Below, one piece after another: positions 8,174-17,485 of a DNA stretch of 59,454 nucleotides (position 1 is its first letter; every line of letters begins with the position of its first letter). Under the pieces are notes generated by a model. It was not told where the DNA came from. It ran no database searches and saw only the letters and a program-made list of their open reading frames with translations. This DNA is from Anaerohalosphaeraceae bacterium (GTDB lineage Bacteria; Planctomycetota; Phycisphaerae; Sedimentisphaerales; Anaerohalosphaeraceae): the NCBI GenBank assembly GCA_037479115.1, contig JBBFLK010000020.1, positions 1 through 59,454 on the forward strand, written 5' to 3'. The position numbers and the translations under genes were made by a program.

Positions 8174-8326
8174 GGAGAAAACTCTTTGAGAATGCATAGT
8201 CCTTAATAAAAGGGCAGATTTAGCATAAAGCCGCAACGAGCGCGTCAGCGCTGTCCGTTGAAAATTCACTTTTTCTCTTCCCGGATGTCAGTCTATGCTT
8301 TTTCTCCATTCCCTTGGCGGGGAATG
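8174..8326 (+). promoter_or_regulatory. Candidate structured 5' leader RNA
   Basis: The leader can fold into nested stems. GGAGAAAA (8174-8181) pairs with TTTTCTCC (8300-8307) and GCATAG (8194-8199) with CTATGC (8293-8298), forming a long closing helix. Inside it CAACG/AGCGC and GCGCT/CGTTG pair around the loop GTCA (8234-8260). Immediately 3', CATTCCC (8307-8313) pairs with GGGAATG (8320-8326); base 8307 is shared with the closing helix. I could not match it to a known riboswitch; in particular the cyclic di-GMP (GEMM) consensus is not there. It is a candidate for RNA-level control of the glycosyltransferase. Confidence 0.42.
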
Positions 8327-8382
8327 TGCATATTTAAAAAAGGAAAAAAGAACATAAACCTTTATTTTAGAAAGACTTATAT

Positions 8383-9837
8383 ATGAAAATACTGCCGTTT
8401 ACAGCCGGGTTTGTACCGGGCCGTATGCTCACAAAAGACAACCTGTATGAGTGGTCGAGTAAAACGATGATTTGCATCGCCATCTCGACCATCGTCCTCG
8501 GCGCCTGGGCCCAGCGGGACCAAATCGAAGGAGTCCTCGATCGGCTTACGTCCCTTCAATGGGGAATTGCTTATCTGGCCGTCGCCCGCTCTCTCTTCGT
8601 AATCAACGTAGCAGCCCTCCTGTGGCGCTTCTATCTTGTCCTCTTTTATAAGCCCGCCCGGACGTGTACGGACAGCGAATTGCCGACCTGCACCGTCATC
8701 ATTCCTGCTTACAATGAAGGCCGTCACGTAGCCGACACCATCGACAGTGTGGCGGCCAGCGATTATCCGACCGACAAACTCCAAATTATCGCCGTCGATG
8801 ACGGCAGTGCTGACGACACATGGGAGTGGATTCAGCAGGCTGCCGCCCGACATCCTCATCTGGTCACGCCGCTTCGGCTCAAACGCAACAGCGGAAAGCG
8901 AAAAGCCCTGTACGAAGGTTTTATTCGGAGCAATGCGGAGATTTTGGTCACCATCGACAGCGACTCCCTCATTGAGAAAAACACGCTGCGCAATCTCGTC
9001 AGTCCTTTTATTACCCAAGCCAACGTCGGCGCTGTCGCCGGAAACGTTCGAGTGCTCAACCAGCATCAGGGACTGATTCCCAAGATGCTCGATGTTTCTT
9101 TTGCCTTCAGTTTTGATTTTATCCGCGCCAGCCAAAGCCAGGTTGACTCCGTCCTTTGCACCCCTGGCGCTCTGTCCGCCTATCGACGGGACCTCGTGAT
9201 GAAGGTTCTGCGTGTATGGATGAATCAGCGCTTCCTCGGACAAAAATCCAACATTGGTGAAGACCGGGCGATGACCAACCTCATCCTCAAGCAGGGATTC
9301 GCGGTTAAGTTTCAGTCCAATGCCGTCGTCTTCACGCAGGTTCCCGTCCGCTACAAGGGCTTGTGCAAAATGTTCCTTCGGTGGGCCCGCAGCAATATCC
9401 GGGAAACAATCGTGATGGCCCGTTTTGTCTTCAAACCCTTCCGGACCAACCGCCTCGGAGCCCAGCTGAATTTCCTCCACAGCGTGGTCAACCTGTTCGG
9501 GGCAACTATTATGATTTTCGGCACGCTCGGCTGCCTCCTCTGGGAACCCCAGGCCTTTTTGGCCCAACTCCTTTTGGGGGCGGAGATGATGGCGATTATC
9601 CCCGGCACGTTTTATGCTCTCAAGTACCGCTCCAGCAACGCCCTCTGGGCCTTTGCTTATTCGCTTTTCTGGCTGGCCGGCCTTTTCTGGATCAGCCCCT
9701 ATGCCCTCCTGACCGTCGGCAACAACAAATGGCTCACCCGCACCCTGCCCGCCCCCGGCACCGTCACCGCTGCAGCCGTCAGACAGCCCGTAAAACCCGC
9801 CGGCAGCCCTGTCAGCCGCACCCTTCTGCCCGTCTGA
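8383..9837 (+). CDS. Processive family-2 glycosyltransferase (hyaluronan/chitin/cellulose synthase-like)
   Basis: 484 residues. Two N-terminal membrane helices (about 28-44 and 62-88), a cytoplasmic GT-A domain, then C-terminal membrane helices (about 365-455). The catalytic motifs are DDG (139-141), DSD (192-194), GED (292-294, the base) and RW in FLRWARS (331-337). This is the layout of synthases that polymerise UDP-sugars and pass the chain through the membrane. The sugar cannot be told from the sequence; similarity is closest to NodC/hyaluronan synthase-type enzymes. The ribosome site is weak (GAAAG, 8 nt), and an in-frame stop at 8368 excludes a longer start. It appears to be a single-gene transcript with a long leader, which suggests tight post-transcriptional control. 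Confidence 0.9.
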   Translation: MKILPFTAGFVPGRMLTKDNLYEWSSKTMICIAISTIVLGAWAQRDQIEGVLDRLTSLQWGIAYLAVARSLFVINVAALLWRFYLVLFYKPARTCTDSELPTCTVIIPAYNEGRHVADTIDSVAASDYPTDKLQIIAVDDGSADDTWEWIQQAAARHPHLVTPLRLKRNSGKRKALYEGFIRSNAEILVTIDSDSLIEKNTLRNLVSPFITQANVGAVAGNVRVLNQHQGLIPKMLDVSFAFSFDFIRASQSQVDSVLCTPGALSAYRRDLVMKVLRVWMNQRFLGQKSNIGEDRAMTNLILKQGFAVKFQSNAVVFTQVPVRYKGLCKMFLRWARSNIRETIVMARFVFKPFRTNRLGAQLNFLHSVVNLFGATIMIFGTLGCLLWEPQAFLAQLLLGAEMMAIIPGTFYALKYRSSNALWAFAYSLFWLAGLFWISPYALLTVGNNKWLTRTLPAPGTVTAAAVRQPVKPAGSPVSRTLLPV

Positions 9838-10186
9838 GTACGAGCACACGCGAGGGAACGAATAGCCGCTCCAAAAAGGCAACAGTCAACAAACCGCTTC
9901 CTGGCGCGTTCTGTATACACAGCGTCTGGGCAACAGAAGAGCTCCGTCTTAGACGTTTCTTTTGGAACATCCTGTTTGGATTGGGGAATTTGAGAAAGAT
10001 ATTGGGATTCAAATCTTTCTTTCCACTCCATTACATTCAGGCAAAATAGAAAAATCGGCGACAGGACAATTCGTTGCAAAATTCAATATTTTCTGTAACA
10101 ATGGCGAGGATTGACCGTCTAAAGAGCGGGAATCTTGTTATCTGCGGTGCAAGCCGGCAACTTGAATCCAAAAAGGACTCTCAAAC
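9838..10186. other. Intergenic region before the efflux operon
   Basis: About 350 bp. An 8-bp stem AGAAAGAT/ATCTTTCT (9993-10000 with 10013-10020) could end the glycosyltransferase transcript, although no clear T-tract follows. TTGACC at 10111-10116 and TGTTAT at 10136-10141 (19-bp spacer) are a weak promoter candidate for the efflux operon. Nothing else is recognisable. Confidence 0.3.
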
Positions 10187-11557
10187 GTGAAAAAGAAACA
10201 GAAAGTTATCCTGTTTGTCGGGATTGGCTTGGTTCTTCTGATTTCCTGCTGCGGCCTTCTTTCCCATCAGATGAAAAAGAAGGCCCTGGCCAAAACGACG
10301 CTGAAGGTGCGCACGGAAGTCGTGAAACGGGGCGAACTGGTGGAAACAGTGAACGCCCCCGGCGACATTCAGCCCCGAACGAAGGTCGATATCAGCGCCA
10401 AGGTGTCAGCCCGCATCACAGAACTGCCCTACAAAGAAGGCGAAACCGTCACAGCAGGCAATCCAAACGCCGACCCGCCGATTCCGCCGTCCGTGCTGGT
10501 GCGTCTGGACGACCGGGATATGGTCAGCCGACTGAACAGCGCTGAAGCAACCTACGAGGCCCAAAAGGCCCAGATTGAGGTCGAAAAGGCCCGGATTTTC
10601 AGCCAGAAGGCCTCACTGGCGGGACAAAAGAGCCGCCTGGAGCAGGCCCGTCAGGACTTCGAACGCCAAAAGAAACTCTTCGAAAGTCAGGACATCAGCC
10701 AGTCCGCCTATGACCAGGCCCGGACATCTTTTGAAGAGCTGCAGGCCCAGGTTGAAGCCGCTGAAAAGAACCTGCAGGCCGCCCAGCTGAATCTGGTTGT
10801 GATGGAGCACAATCTGCGGGCGGCTCAGGCCCGTGTGGAGGAAGCCCGCGAAGCCCTCAGCTATACCACGATTACCGCTCCGATAGACGGCGTAATTACC
10901 CGCCTGAACGCCGAGGTCGGCGAGGTCGTGATGACCGGCACAATGAACAATCCCGGCACAGTGATTCTGACGGTAGCGGACCTGTCCCAAATGATTCTGA
11001 ATGCACAGGTCGATGAAAGCAACATCGGGCGCGTCAAGGTCGGCCAGCCCGCCAAAGTTCACGTCCAGGCCTTCTGGGAAGAGGAGTTCAAGGGCACCGT
11101 GCACTCCATCGCCCTGACCAGCAGCCGCTCCACCACCACCGGCGCCAAATATTACGAAACCAAGATTCTGCTGGAAGGAGACGTGGGCAAATTGTACACA
11201 GGCCTGACGGCCGATGTGAACATCGAAGTCGCCCGCTATCAGGGTGTGCTGCTGGTGCCCAGCCAGGCGGTGCTCGAACGGCGAATCGATGATTTGCCGG
11301 AGGACGTCCGCAAAAATAACCCGCTGGTGGACCCCAAAAAATCATTTCTGACGGTGGTATTTCGCCTGATTGACGGCAAGACTCGAATTACACCCGTGCG
11401 CGTCGGCCCCAGCGACCTGCTCAATACCCTCATCGAGGCAGGACTGAACGAAGGCGACAAAATCATCGTCGGCCCCTATAAAATCCTCGAAACCCTTCAG
11501 AATGATATGCCTGCCGAAGAAATCGCCGAATCCCGAGAAGACGGCCATGACGCCTAA
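10187..11557 (+). CDS. Efflux periplasmic adaptor subunit (HlyD/MacA family)
   Basis: 456 residues. An N-terminal membrane anchor (about 7-25, with two Cys that do not form a clear lipobox), a first half-lipoyl strand (NAPGDIQPRTKVDISAKV), a long coiled-coil hairpin of about 120 residues rich in Gln/Glu/Ala (about 118-225), the second half-lipoyl (TTITAPIDGVITRLNAEVGE), and a beta-barrel/membrane-proximal part. This is the adaptor that links an inner-membrane MacB-like transporter to an outer-membrane TolC-like channel. The start is GTG at 10187 with AGGA about 10 nt upstream. It is the first gene of a four-gene operon and overlaps the ATPase gene by 11 bp. Confidence 0.93.
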   Translation: MKKKQKVILFVGIGLVLLISCCGLLSHQMKKKALAKTTLKVRTEVVKRGELVETVNAPGDIQPRTKVDISAKVSARITELPYKEGETVTAGNPNADPPIPPSVLVRLDDRDMVSRLNSAEATYEAQKAQIEVEKARIFSQKASLAGQKSRLEQARQDFERQKKLFESQDISQSAYDQARTSFEELQAQVEAAEKNLQAAQLNLVVMEHNLRAAQARVEEAREALSYTTITAPIDGVITRLNAEVGEVVMTGTMNNPGTVILTVADLSQMILNAQVDESNIGRVKVGQPAKVHVQAFWEEEFKGTVHSIALTSSRSTTTGAKYYETKILLEGDVGKLYTGLTADVNIEVARYQGVLLVPSQAVLERRIDDLPEDVRKNNPLVDPKKSFLTVVFRLIDGKTRITPVRVGPSDLLNTLIEAGLNEGDKIIVGPYKILETLQNDMPAEEIAESREDGHDA

Positions 11558-12302
11558 TGATGTGCTGATTTCCCTCAAAAACATCCATCGCCGCTATCGC
11601 GTCGGCAGCGAAACAGTCCATGCCCTGCGAGGCGTCAATCTGCAGGTGCGGCGCAATGAATACGTGGCGATCATGGGCCACAGCGGTTCCGGCAAAAGCA
11701 CCCTGATGAACATCCTCGGCTGTCTGGACCGGGCGGACGAAGGCACTTACGAGCTTAACGGCATCCTGACGACGGAAATGAGCGGAGCCCAGCTGGCCCA
11801 GATACGAAATGAACAGATCGGATTTGTGTTTCAGTCGTATGAGCTGCTGCCGCGGCTGAATGCCCTGAAAAACGTGGAGCTGCCTCTGCTGTATTCGAGG
11901 GTCGGTTTCCGGGCACGACGGCGAATGGCACAGGAGGCCCTCGAACGGGTGGGTCTGGCCGAACGAATGCACCATCGGCCCAACCAGCTCAGCGGCGGCG
12001 AAAAACAGCGTGTGGCCGTCGCCCGGGCACTCGTTGCCCGTCCCAGTCTGCTCCTGGCCGATGAGCCGACCGGCAACCTCGACACCCAGACCAGCCAGAG
12101 CATTATGGCCCTGTTTGAAACCCTTTATCAGCAGGGACAGACGATCATTCTGGTGACACACGAAGCGGATATCGCCTGTCATGCCCGGCGCATCGTTCGA
12201 ATGCGGGATGGACAAATCATCAGCGACCTGCCGGTCGAGCAGGACCCCGCCTGGGCCCTGCTGCACCCGACGGGCTCTGTGCCTCAAAAGGAGAACCGAT
12301 GA
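11547..12302 (+). CDS. ABC transporter ATP-binding protein (MacB/LolD type)
   Basis: 251 residues. Walker [10 protein letters not shown] at 44-52, Q-loop [10 protein letters not shown] near 93-102, signature [15 protein letters not shown] at 148-162, and Walker B LLLADEP at 168-174. The phrase [16 protein letters not shown] is typical of the MacB/LolD branch that drives extracytoplasmic lipoprotein or peptide/macrolide export. The start at 11547 overlaps the adaptor stop; the earlier ATG at 11502 would only add residues upstream of the family N-terminus. Its stop overlaps the permease start (ATGA). Confidence 0.95.
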   Translation: MTPNDVLISLKNIHRRYRVGSETVHALRGVNLQVRRNEYVAIMGHSGSGKSTLMNILGCLDRADEGTYELNGILTTEMSGAQLAQIRNEQIGFVFQSYELLPRLNALKNVELPLLYSRVGFRARRRMAQEALERVGLAERMHHRPNQLSGGEKQRVAVARALVARPSLLLADEPTGNLDTQTSQSIMALFETLYQQGQTIILVTHEADIACHARRIVRMRDGQIISDLPVEQDPAWALLHPTGSVPQKENR

Positions 12303-13558
12303 AGACGCTGCTGCTGACACCGCTGATTTTTCTGCGTCTGCTCCTCCAGAGCATCCTGCTGGCCTTAGGACAAATCTGGGTCAACAAAACCCGCGGTCTT
12401 CTGACAACGCTGGGCATTATTATCGGCGTGGCCTCTGTGACAGCGGTCGTGGCCGGGATGAACGGGATGAATGCGATGATTATGGAGAACTTTGAGTTCT
12501 TCGGCACCAAAAAAATCTTCCTCTGGCCCGAGCGGCCCCGTACCGGTGCCCAGAAAAACACCAACTGGTGGGAAATCCGCTTCCGTCCCGAGCAGTTTGA
12601 AGGCGTCCTGGAACACTGCCCCTCCGTCGAATATCTGACGCTGATGAGCCGAGTGGGCAATATGACCGCCCGCTACAAAGACCACACAGCGGAAAATGTG
12701 CAGGTGACCGGCGTTGAAGAAAGCTGGTTTAAGATTGAAAACCGCCCCATCAGCCGCGGCCGTCCTTTCTCTTATCTTGACCAGCGTCAGGCACGCCGGG
12801 TCTGTGTCATCCCGCAAAAACTCCAGGAAAAACTGTATCTGGACCGCGACTGCATCGGACAGACCATTCAGCTGGATTATCATACTTTTCTGATTATCGG
12901 CATCGTCGAAGAAAGGCCCCGGGCCTTTTTTGAAGGACAGGGAGACCGCATCGAAGTCTTTATCCCCTTCCAGACGGCCCAGTCGATTCGCGAATCCTGG
13001 ATTGAGGCGATGGCCTCCTGCAAAAGCACAGATTTAGCCGAAGAGGCCAAGGCGGAACTGACCTTCTTTCTGCGGAAAATGCGGAAGGTGCCACCGGGAG
13101 AACCCAACAACTTCGGCGTCTTCTTTATGGAAAGTGAAGTCGCCAAAGTCCGTTCGATGATGGCCATGCTCAGTTTGGTGGCCGCGGCCATTGTGAGCAT
13201 TTCCCTGGTGGTCGGCGGAATCGGGATTATGAATATTATGCTCGTATCCGTCTCAGAACGAACAAGAGAAATCGGCCTGCGAAAGGCCGTCGGGGCCAAG
13301 GCATCCGCTATTCTGATGCAGTTTCTGGTCGAAGCCGTCGTGCTCTGCCTGATTGGAGGATTGATTGGGCTGGGTCTGGGGCACCTGCTGGCCAAGCTCA
13401 TTTCACAGACCGCCGGCTTTCTGGCCAAAGCCCAGGTCCCCGGCTGGGCAACCCTGCTGGCTGTGGGATTTTCCACCGCCGTCGGCATCTTTTTCGGAAT
13501 GTTTCCGGCCGTCAAAGCGGCCCGTCTGAATCCTATTGAGGCCCTGCGTCATGAATAA
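12299..13558 (+). CDS. ABC transporter permease (MacB/FtsX type)
   Basis: 419 residues with the four-helix MacB layout: one N-terminal helix (GLLTTLGIIIGVASVTAVVA, about 34-53), a large periplasmic domain (about 60-285), and three C-terminal helices beginning with SLVVGGIGIMNIMLVSVSERTREIG-type sequence. The coupling segment SERTREIGLRKAVGA is diagnostic of FtsX/MacB permeases. It pairs with the separately encoded ATPase just upstream, unlike E. coli MacB where both are fused. It acts as a mechanotransducer, pushing substrate from the periplasm through the TolC-like channel. The stop overlaps the start of the outer-membrane channel gene. Confidence 0.95.
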   Translation: MKTLLLTPLIFLRLLLQSILLALGQIWVNKTRGLLTTLGIIIGVASVTAVVAGMNGMNAMIMENFEFFGTKKIFLWPERPRTGAQKNTNWWEIRFRPEQFEGVLEHCPSVEYLTLMSRVGNMTARYKDHTAENVQVTGVEESWFKIENRPISRGRPFSYLDQRQARRVCVIPQKLQEKLYLDRDCIGQTIQLDYHTFLIIGIVEERPRAFFEGQGDRIEVFIPFQTAQSIRESWIEAMASCKSTDLAEEAKAELTFFLRKMRKVPPGEPNNFGVFFMESEVAKVRSMMAMLSLVAAAIVSISLVVGGIGIMNIMLVSVSERTREIGLRKAVGAKASAILMQFLVEAVVLCLIGGLIGLGLGHLLAKLISQTAGFLAKAQVPGWATLLAVGFSTAVGIFFGMFPAVKAARLNPIEALRHE

Positions 13559-15167
13559 AAAACACGCTCTGCTCGGATGGCTTGTCGGACTGTCTCTTCT
13601 TTTGCTCGGCTGCGATACAACTCCGGAACCGGTTTCGTTTTATGAAGCAAAGGCCAAGCCGGAAAAACTGCGACAAATTGAGCCGCTGATTCTTCCGGCG
13701 GCGGAACCCAACGAACAGCCCCAGCCCCCCGCTCCCCTGCCGGAGGAAATCCGGCTGACCCTCGAACAGTGCCGGGCCTGGGCACTGGAAAACAATCTCG
13801 GACTGAAGGCCGAACTGCTCAGTCCGACAATCGCCGCCGAAGCCCTCAGTGCTGAGGAGGCCAAATTTGAGGCATCGTTCTTCAGCCGCATTCAGTATTC
13901 CAAAACAGACCGTCCGGTCGGAACCGCCCTTTTTGTCCAGGGCTCCAGCACGGAATCAGCCACGGTGGATTTGGGCGTTCAGATGCCCCTGCAGACGGGC
14001 GGCACCCTGACGGTGGATTTGGTGGACAATCGAACTCTCACAAACCAGACTTCATTTTTCCTGAATCCTTCCTACTCCACCGGTCTGGCTTTCTCCATCA
14101 GCCAGCCGCTGCTTCGGAATGCCGGGCATCGAGCTTCTATGTACTCCATCCGTCTCCGCCGGTATGACCAGCAGATAGCCGAGGCCCGTACAAAACTGGA
14201 AGTCATTTCCGTACTGGCGGCGGCGGATCGGGCGTATTGGCGTCTGGCGGCGGCCCGCAAGGAACTGGAGGTCCGGCTTCAGCAGTATGACCTGGCCAAG
14301 GCTCAATTGGAACGGGCTCAGCGGATGGCGGCGGCAGGCCAGACAGCCGAAGTGGAAGTCCTTCGGGCTCAGGCCGGAATGGCCTCGCAGGCCGAGCAGA
14401 TTATCTTAGCGGAAAACAACCTTCGGGCCCGTCAGCGGGAATTAAAAAGGATTGTCAATCAGCTGAATCTGCCGGTCCAATCACCCGTGCGGCTGATTCC
14501 GGCCACGGAACCGGATTTGGTTCGATACGAACTGGATACAAAAGATTTGGTCGCCAAAGCAATCGAAAACCGAATGGAGCTGCTGGAGATGGAACTCCAG
14601 ATTGCCCGTCAGGTCAGCACGATTGACTATCTGAAAAATCAGGCCCTGCCGGTCGTCAACCTCGAATATACCTACAATATCAACGGCTTAGGCCCCACAC
14701 GAAACGATTCCTACGATTTGCTTCAGGAAAATCGTTTTGCCGACCACCGATTAGGATTAACCCTGCTGATTCCGCTGGGCAATGAAGCCGCCAAAAGCAA
14801 CCTGCGGGCCGCCTTTTATCAGCGGATGCAGCTGCTGGCCACCCAGGAAAACCGCAAGTCGCTCATTGAGATGGAAGTCCTGAACGCCGTCGATCAGGCA
14901 CAGGCCAACTGGCAGCGGATTCTGGCCGCCCGCCAAAATGTTCTGCTGGAGGCCCGGCTGGTCGAAGCGGAAATCCGCCAGTTCGAAAACGGCCTTCGAA
15001 CCTCGACCGATGTTCTGGAGGCCCAGGCCCGTCTGGCCAACGCCCAGAGTGCTGAGATTCGCGCCGTCACGGAATATCAAATCTCCCTGGTGGACCTGGC
15101 CTACGCAACCGGAACCCTCATGGGAGCCGCCAAGGTGGATTGGGAGCCCATCACCGTCCGCCGATAA
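13551..15167 (+). CDS. TolC-family outer-membrane efflux lipoprotein
   Basis: 538 residues. A lipoprotein signal ends in LLGC (Cys21), followed by a Pro/Glu-rich linker (about 25-65) and two repeated TolC halves rich in long helices (LTLEQCRAWALENNLGLKAE near 70; RLGLTLLIPLGNEAAKS near 400). The outer-membrane exit duct is formed by a trimer. The start at 13551 overlaps the permease stop by 8 bp and gives a clean lipobox; an ATG at 13536 would put five extra residues before it. It completes the adaptor-ATPase-permease-channel set. A hairpin CTGTTC/GAACAG (15185-15205) lies just after the stop but has no T-tract. Confidence 0.92.
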   Translation: MNKKHALLGWLVGLSLLLLGCDTTPEPVSFYEAKAKPEKLRQIEPLILPAAEPNEQPQPPAPLPEEIRLTLEQCRAWALENNLGLKAELLSPTIAAEALSAEEAKFEASFFSRIQYSKTDRPVGTALFVQGSSTESATVDLGVQMPLQTGGTLTVDLVDNRTLTNQTSFFLNPSYSTGLAFSISQPLLRNAGHRASMYSIRLRRYDQQIAEARTKLEVISVLAAADRAYWRLAAARKELEVRLQQYDLAKAQLERAQRMAAAGQTAEVEVLRAQAGMASQAEQIILAENNLRARQRELKRIVNQLNLPVQSPVRLIPATEPDLVRYELDTKDLVAKAIENRMELLEMELQIARQVSTIDYLKNQALPVVNLEYTYNINGLGPTRNDSYDLLQENRFADHRLGLTLLIPLGNEAAKSNLRAAFYQRMQLLATQENRKSLIEMEVLNAVDQAQANWQRILAARQNVLLEARLVEAEIRQFENGLRTSTDVLEAQARLANAQSAEIRAVTEYQISLVDLAYATGTLMGAAKVDWEPITVRR

Positions 15168-15434
15168 CTCTCCAAAAATTTCCGCTGTTCCGATAATCTG
15201 AACAGGTTTCCGGCCTGCCCTCATCCTCTTTTTTGGTTTTTTCAAAACAATTCTTCTTTCCCAAAAACCAGTAAATTATCGGACTCCTGAAAACTCTCCA
15301 GAAACGATTCCCAAAACCGCTGTTTTGCTTAAGAAGGAGGAAAGACCATCCGATACACATAGCGTCCAAAAAGGAGCCAAGGGCAAAACCTCCCCCTGTC
15401 AGCTTTCCTGGGCATTAAAAAGCGAGAGACAAAA

Positions 15435-17432
15435 TTGAAGCGATGGAAAGGAATTTGCTGCTTTCTTCTGTGTACAGCGCTGGCTTGCACAGCCGCGGAA
15501 ACGGAAGATTCCCCTTCAGCCCAGATGGACCTGTTTGAACTGCCGCTGGAGGCCCTGATGGAGATTGAAATCACCTCCTCCGCCCGCCGCCCCCAGTCCA
15601 TCAACCGTGCCACGCGCGCCGTTTACATCATCACCGCCGAGGATATCCGGCAGGCCGGGCCGACCCGAATCGACGACCTGTTTCGTCTGGTTCCCGGAAT
15701 GGATGTCTTTCAAACCAAAGGTCTTGTTTCAGCCGTCGGCAGCCGCGGCTATGTCAAATGGAACAATGAACGAATGCAGATTCTTCTGGACGGACGGCCC
15801 TTGTACGACCCCTATCTGGGCGGCGCCCTGTTTTACCTGCACCCGATTTTTCTGGAGGAAATCGAACGCATTGAAGTCATTCGCGGGTCCGCCGGTGTGG
15901 CCTGGGGCGTCAACGCGATGAACGGCGTCATCAACATCATCACCAAAAAAGCCGCCGACACACAGGGCGGACTCGTCTATGCCGCCGCCGGCAATAACGG
16001 CCTGCTTCACAGTTTCCTCCGATACGGCGGGACCGTAGACAATATTTCCTGGCGGGCCATGCTCGGACACCTGGCCAATGACGGATTTGTCCGGGAAAAC
16101 GGACGCCGAGTGCCGGATGACTACAGCGCTTTCCTGAGCACCGGCCGGGCGGAAGTCCGATTATCAGAAGACTCGACCCTGACGCTCACAGGCGGACATC
16201 AAAACGCCTATTCCAATAACGAAACGCTGGACTATTTCAATCTCCAGTGGGAGAAACGGCTGGAGGACGGAAGCATCTGGCAGATACGCTGGACGGAAAG
16301 TTATATCTTCCGCGACAAATCCACCAATTATTACTCCGGCTCGAACAACTGGCTTTACAACCGGGCGGACATCCGCTCCCGAGAAGAAATCCTCGAAATC
16401 CAGCACAATTTCCAAACCGGCCGGCACAATATCGTCTGGGGAGCCGACTTTACACGGGATATCTACCGCAGCCATCCGCTGAATGACCAGAAGAATACTA
16501 TTCCGGAGGATTTCGATAACAATCAGGGCAGCATCTTTCTCGAAGACGAAATCACACTGGCCGATACCCTCTGGCTGACGCTCGGCTGGCGCGGACACTA
16601 CAACCAGCTGACCCATTTTGACTGGGCGGCCAACAGCGCTCTGGTCTGGGAGTTTATCCCCAAACATTTCCTCCGCGGAGCCGTCGCCCGCTCCTTCCGC
16701 CGACCGACCCTCTGGCAGATGTTCCGCTGCGGCCCGCTCAAATATGAAGGCCGACTGCGCGTCGAAGGAGAGGGCAATGACGAGCTGGATAACGAAACGA
16801 TGATTTCCTATGAACTCGGTTATCGCGGTCAGTGGGCCGACAACCTGTCCGTTAACATCGAGGGATATCTCAATCAGGACAAGGATATGATGGCCCTTCG
16901 GAAAGGACTCCTTCAGGAATCTCAGCCGTGGCTGCCGGGCTCCGACTGGGTGGAACAAGACTGGTACAACCAGTGGGATAACGTATACAGTGTCACAACC
17001 TACGGCATCGAAAGCAGCATCGAATGGCAGCCGACCGCCTGGTGGCTCGTGCGGGGATTCCATACCTATCTCCATCAAACCAAACGCAATGAGCTGACCA
17101 ACTGGCGCACCGGCGAAACCGGCATCATCTTAAGTCCCAAGCACCGGGTCGGCCTGACAAACCGCTTCAAACTGGATGAAGTCACCACGCTGAACACCCA
17201 GCTGTACTGGACCGACACCGCCACTCCATACCTCGAATACATCCCGGGCAAGCCCTTCTGGCGGCTGGATGTGCGTCTGTCCCGGCGGCTCTGGAACGAC
17301 CGGGCGGAAATCGCTGTCGGGGGCATGAACCTGCTGGACCGCTCTCACCCCGAAGGCGGCTATGACTGGGCAACCGGCCGGTATAACGAGGTCCCACGGC
17401 AGCTGTATCTGGAGTTTTCCTGCCGCTTCTGA
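15435..17432 (+). CDS. TonB-dependent outer-membrane receptor
   Basis: 665 residues. Signal peptide about 1-20, then a TonB-box-like region (LEALMEIEITSSARR), a plug domain at about 55-170 (TRAVYIITAEDIRQAG; DLFRLVPGMDV; ERIEVIRGSAGVAWGVNAMNGVIN) and a beta-barrel to the end, terminating in the outer-membrane signature Phe (EFSCRF). It should import a ligand using TonB energy; neither the ligand nor an exbBD/tonB set can be found in this window. The start is TTG at 15435 with GAGAG about 6 nt before it; no in-frame ATG gives a signal peptide. I saw no cobalamin riboswitch in the 267-bp leader, so B12 is not supported as ligand. Confidence 0.92.
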   Translation: MKRWKGICCFLLCTALACTAAETEDSPSAQMDLFELPLEALMEIEITSSARRPQSINRATRAVYIITAEDIRQAGPTRIDDLFRLVPGMDVFQTKGLVSAVGSRGYVKWNNERMQILLDGRPLYDPYLGGALFYLHPIFLEEIERIEVIRGSAGVAWGVNAMNGVINIITKKAADTQGGLVYAAAGNNGLLHSFLRYGGTVDNISWRAMLGHLANDGFVRENGRRVPDDYSAFLSTGRAEVRLSEDSTLTLTGGHQNAYSNNETLDYFNLQWEKRLEDGSIWQIRWTESYIFRDKSTNYYSGSNNWLYNRADIRSREEILEIQHNFQTGRHNIVWGADFTRDIYRSHPLNDQKNTIPEDFDNNQGSIFLEDEITLADTLWLTLGWRGHYNQLTHFDWAANSALVWEFIPKHFLRGAVARSFRRPTLWQMFRCGPLKYEGRLRVEGEGNDELDNETMISYELGYRGQWADNLSVNIEGYLNQDKDMMALRKGLLQESQPWLPGSDWVEQDWYNQWDNVYSVTTYGIESSIEWQPTAWWLVRGFHTYLHQTKRNELTNWRTGETGIILSPKHRVGLTNRFKLDEVTTLNTQLYWTDTATPYLEYIPGKPFWRLDVRLSRRLWNDRAEIAVGGMNLLDRSHPEGGYDWATGRYNEVPRQLYLEFSCRF

Positions 17433-17485
17433 CCGCCCGACACAGTCAGCAAAACAGCTTCTGCCGCAGGAAAAAACGCCCCGAC

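Noticed and set aside
8162-8382. Cyclic di-GMP riboswitch of the GEMM type in the glycosyltransferase leader
   Set aside because: The conserved GEMM bases around the paired loops do not line up. The leader is reported only as an unclassified structured candidate.
8377-9882. A 501-codon open frame on the minus strand
   Set aside because: It is antisense to the glycosyltransferase, whose motifs are unmistakable; the frame has no domain pattern.
10101-10190. A 29-residue frame whose stop overlaps the GTG start of the efflux adaptor
   Set aside because: There is no ribosome site and the composition is not distinctive. The overlap could be chance; a leader peptide is possible but not supported.
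15185-15205. Hairpin CTGTTC/GAACAG as terminator of the efflux operon
   Set aside because: A 6-bp stem without a T-tract; noted under the channel gene but not claimed as a terminator.
15168-15434. Cobalamin riboswitch before the TonB-dependent receptor
   Set aside because: The conserved B12-box bases are not present in the leader.
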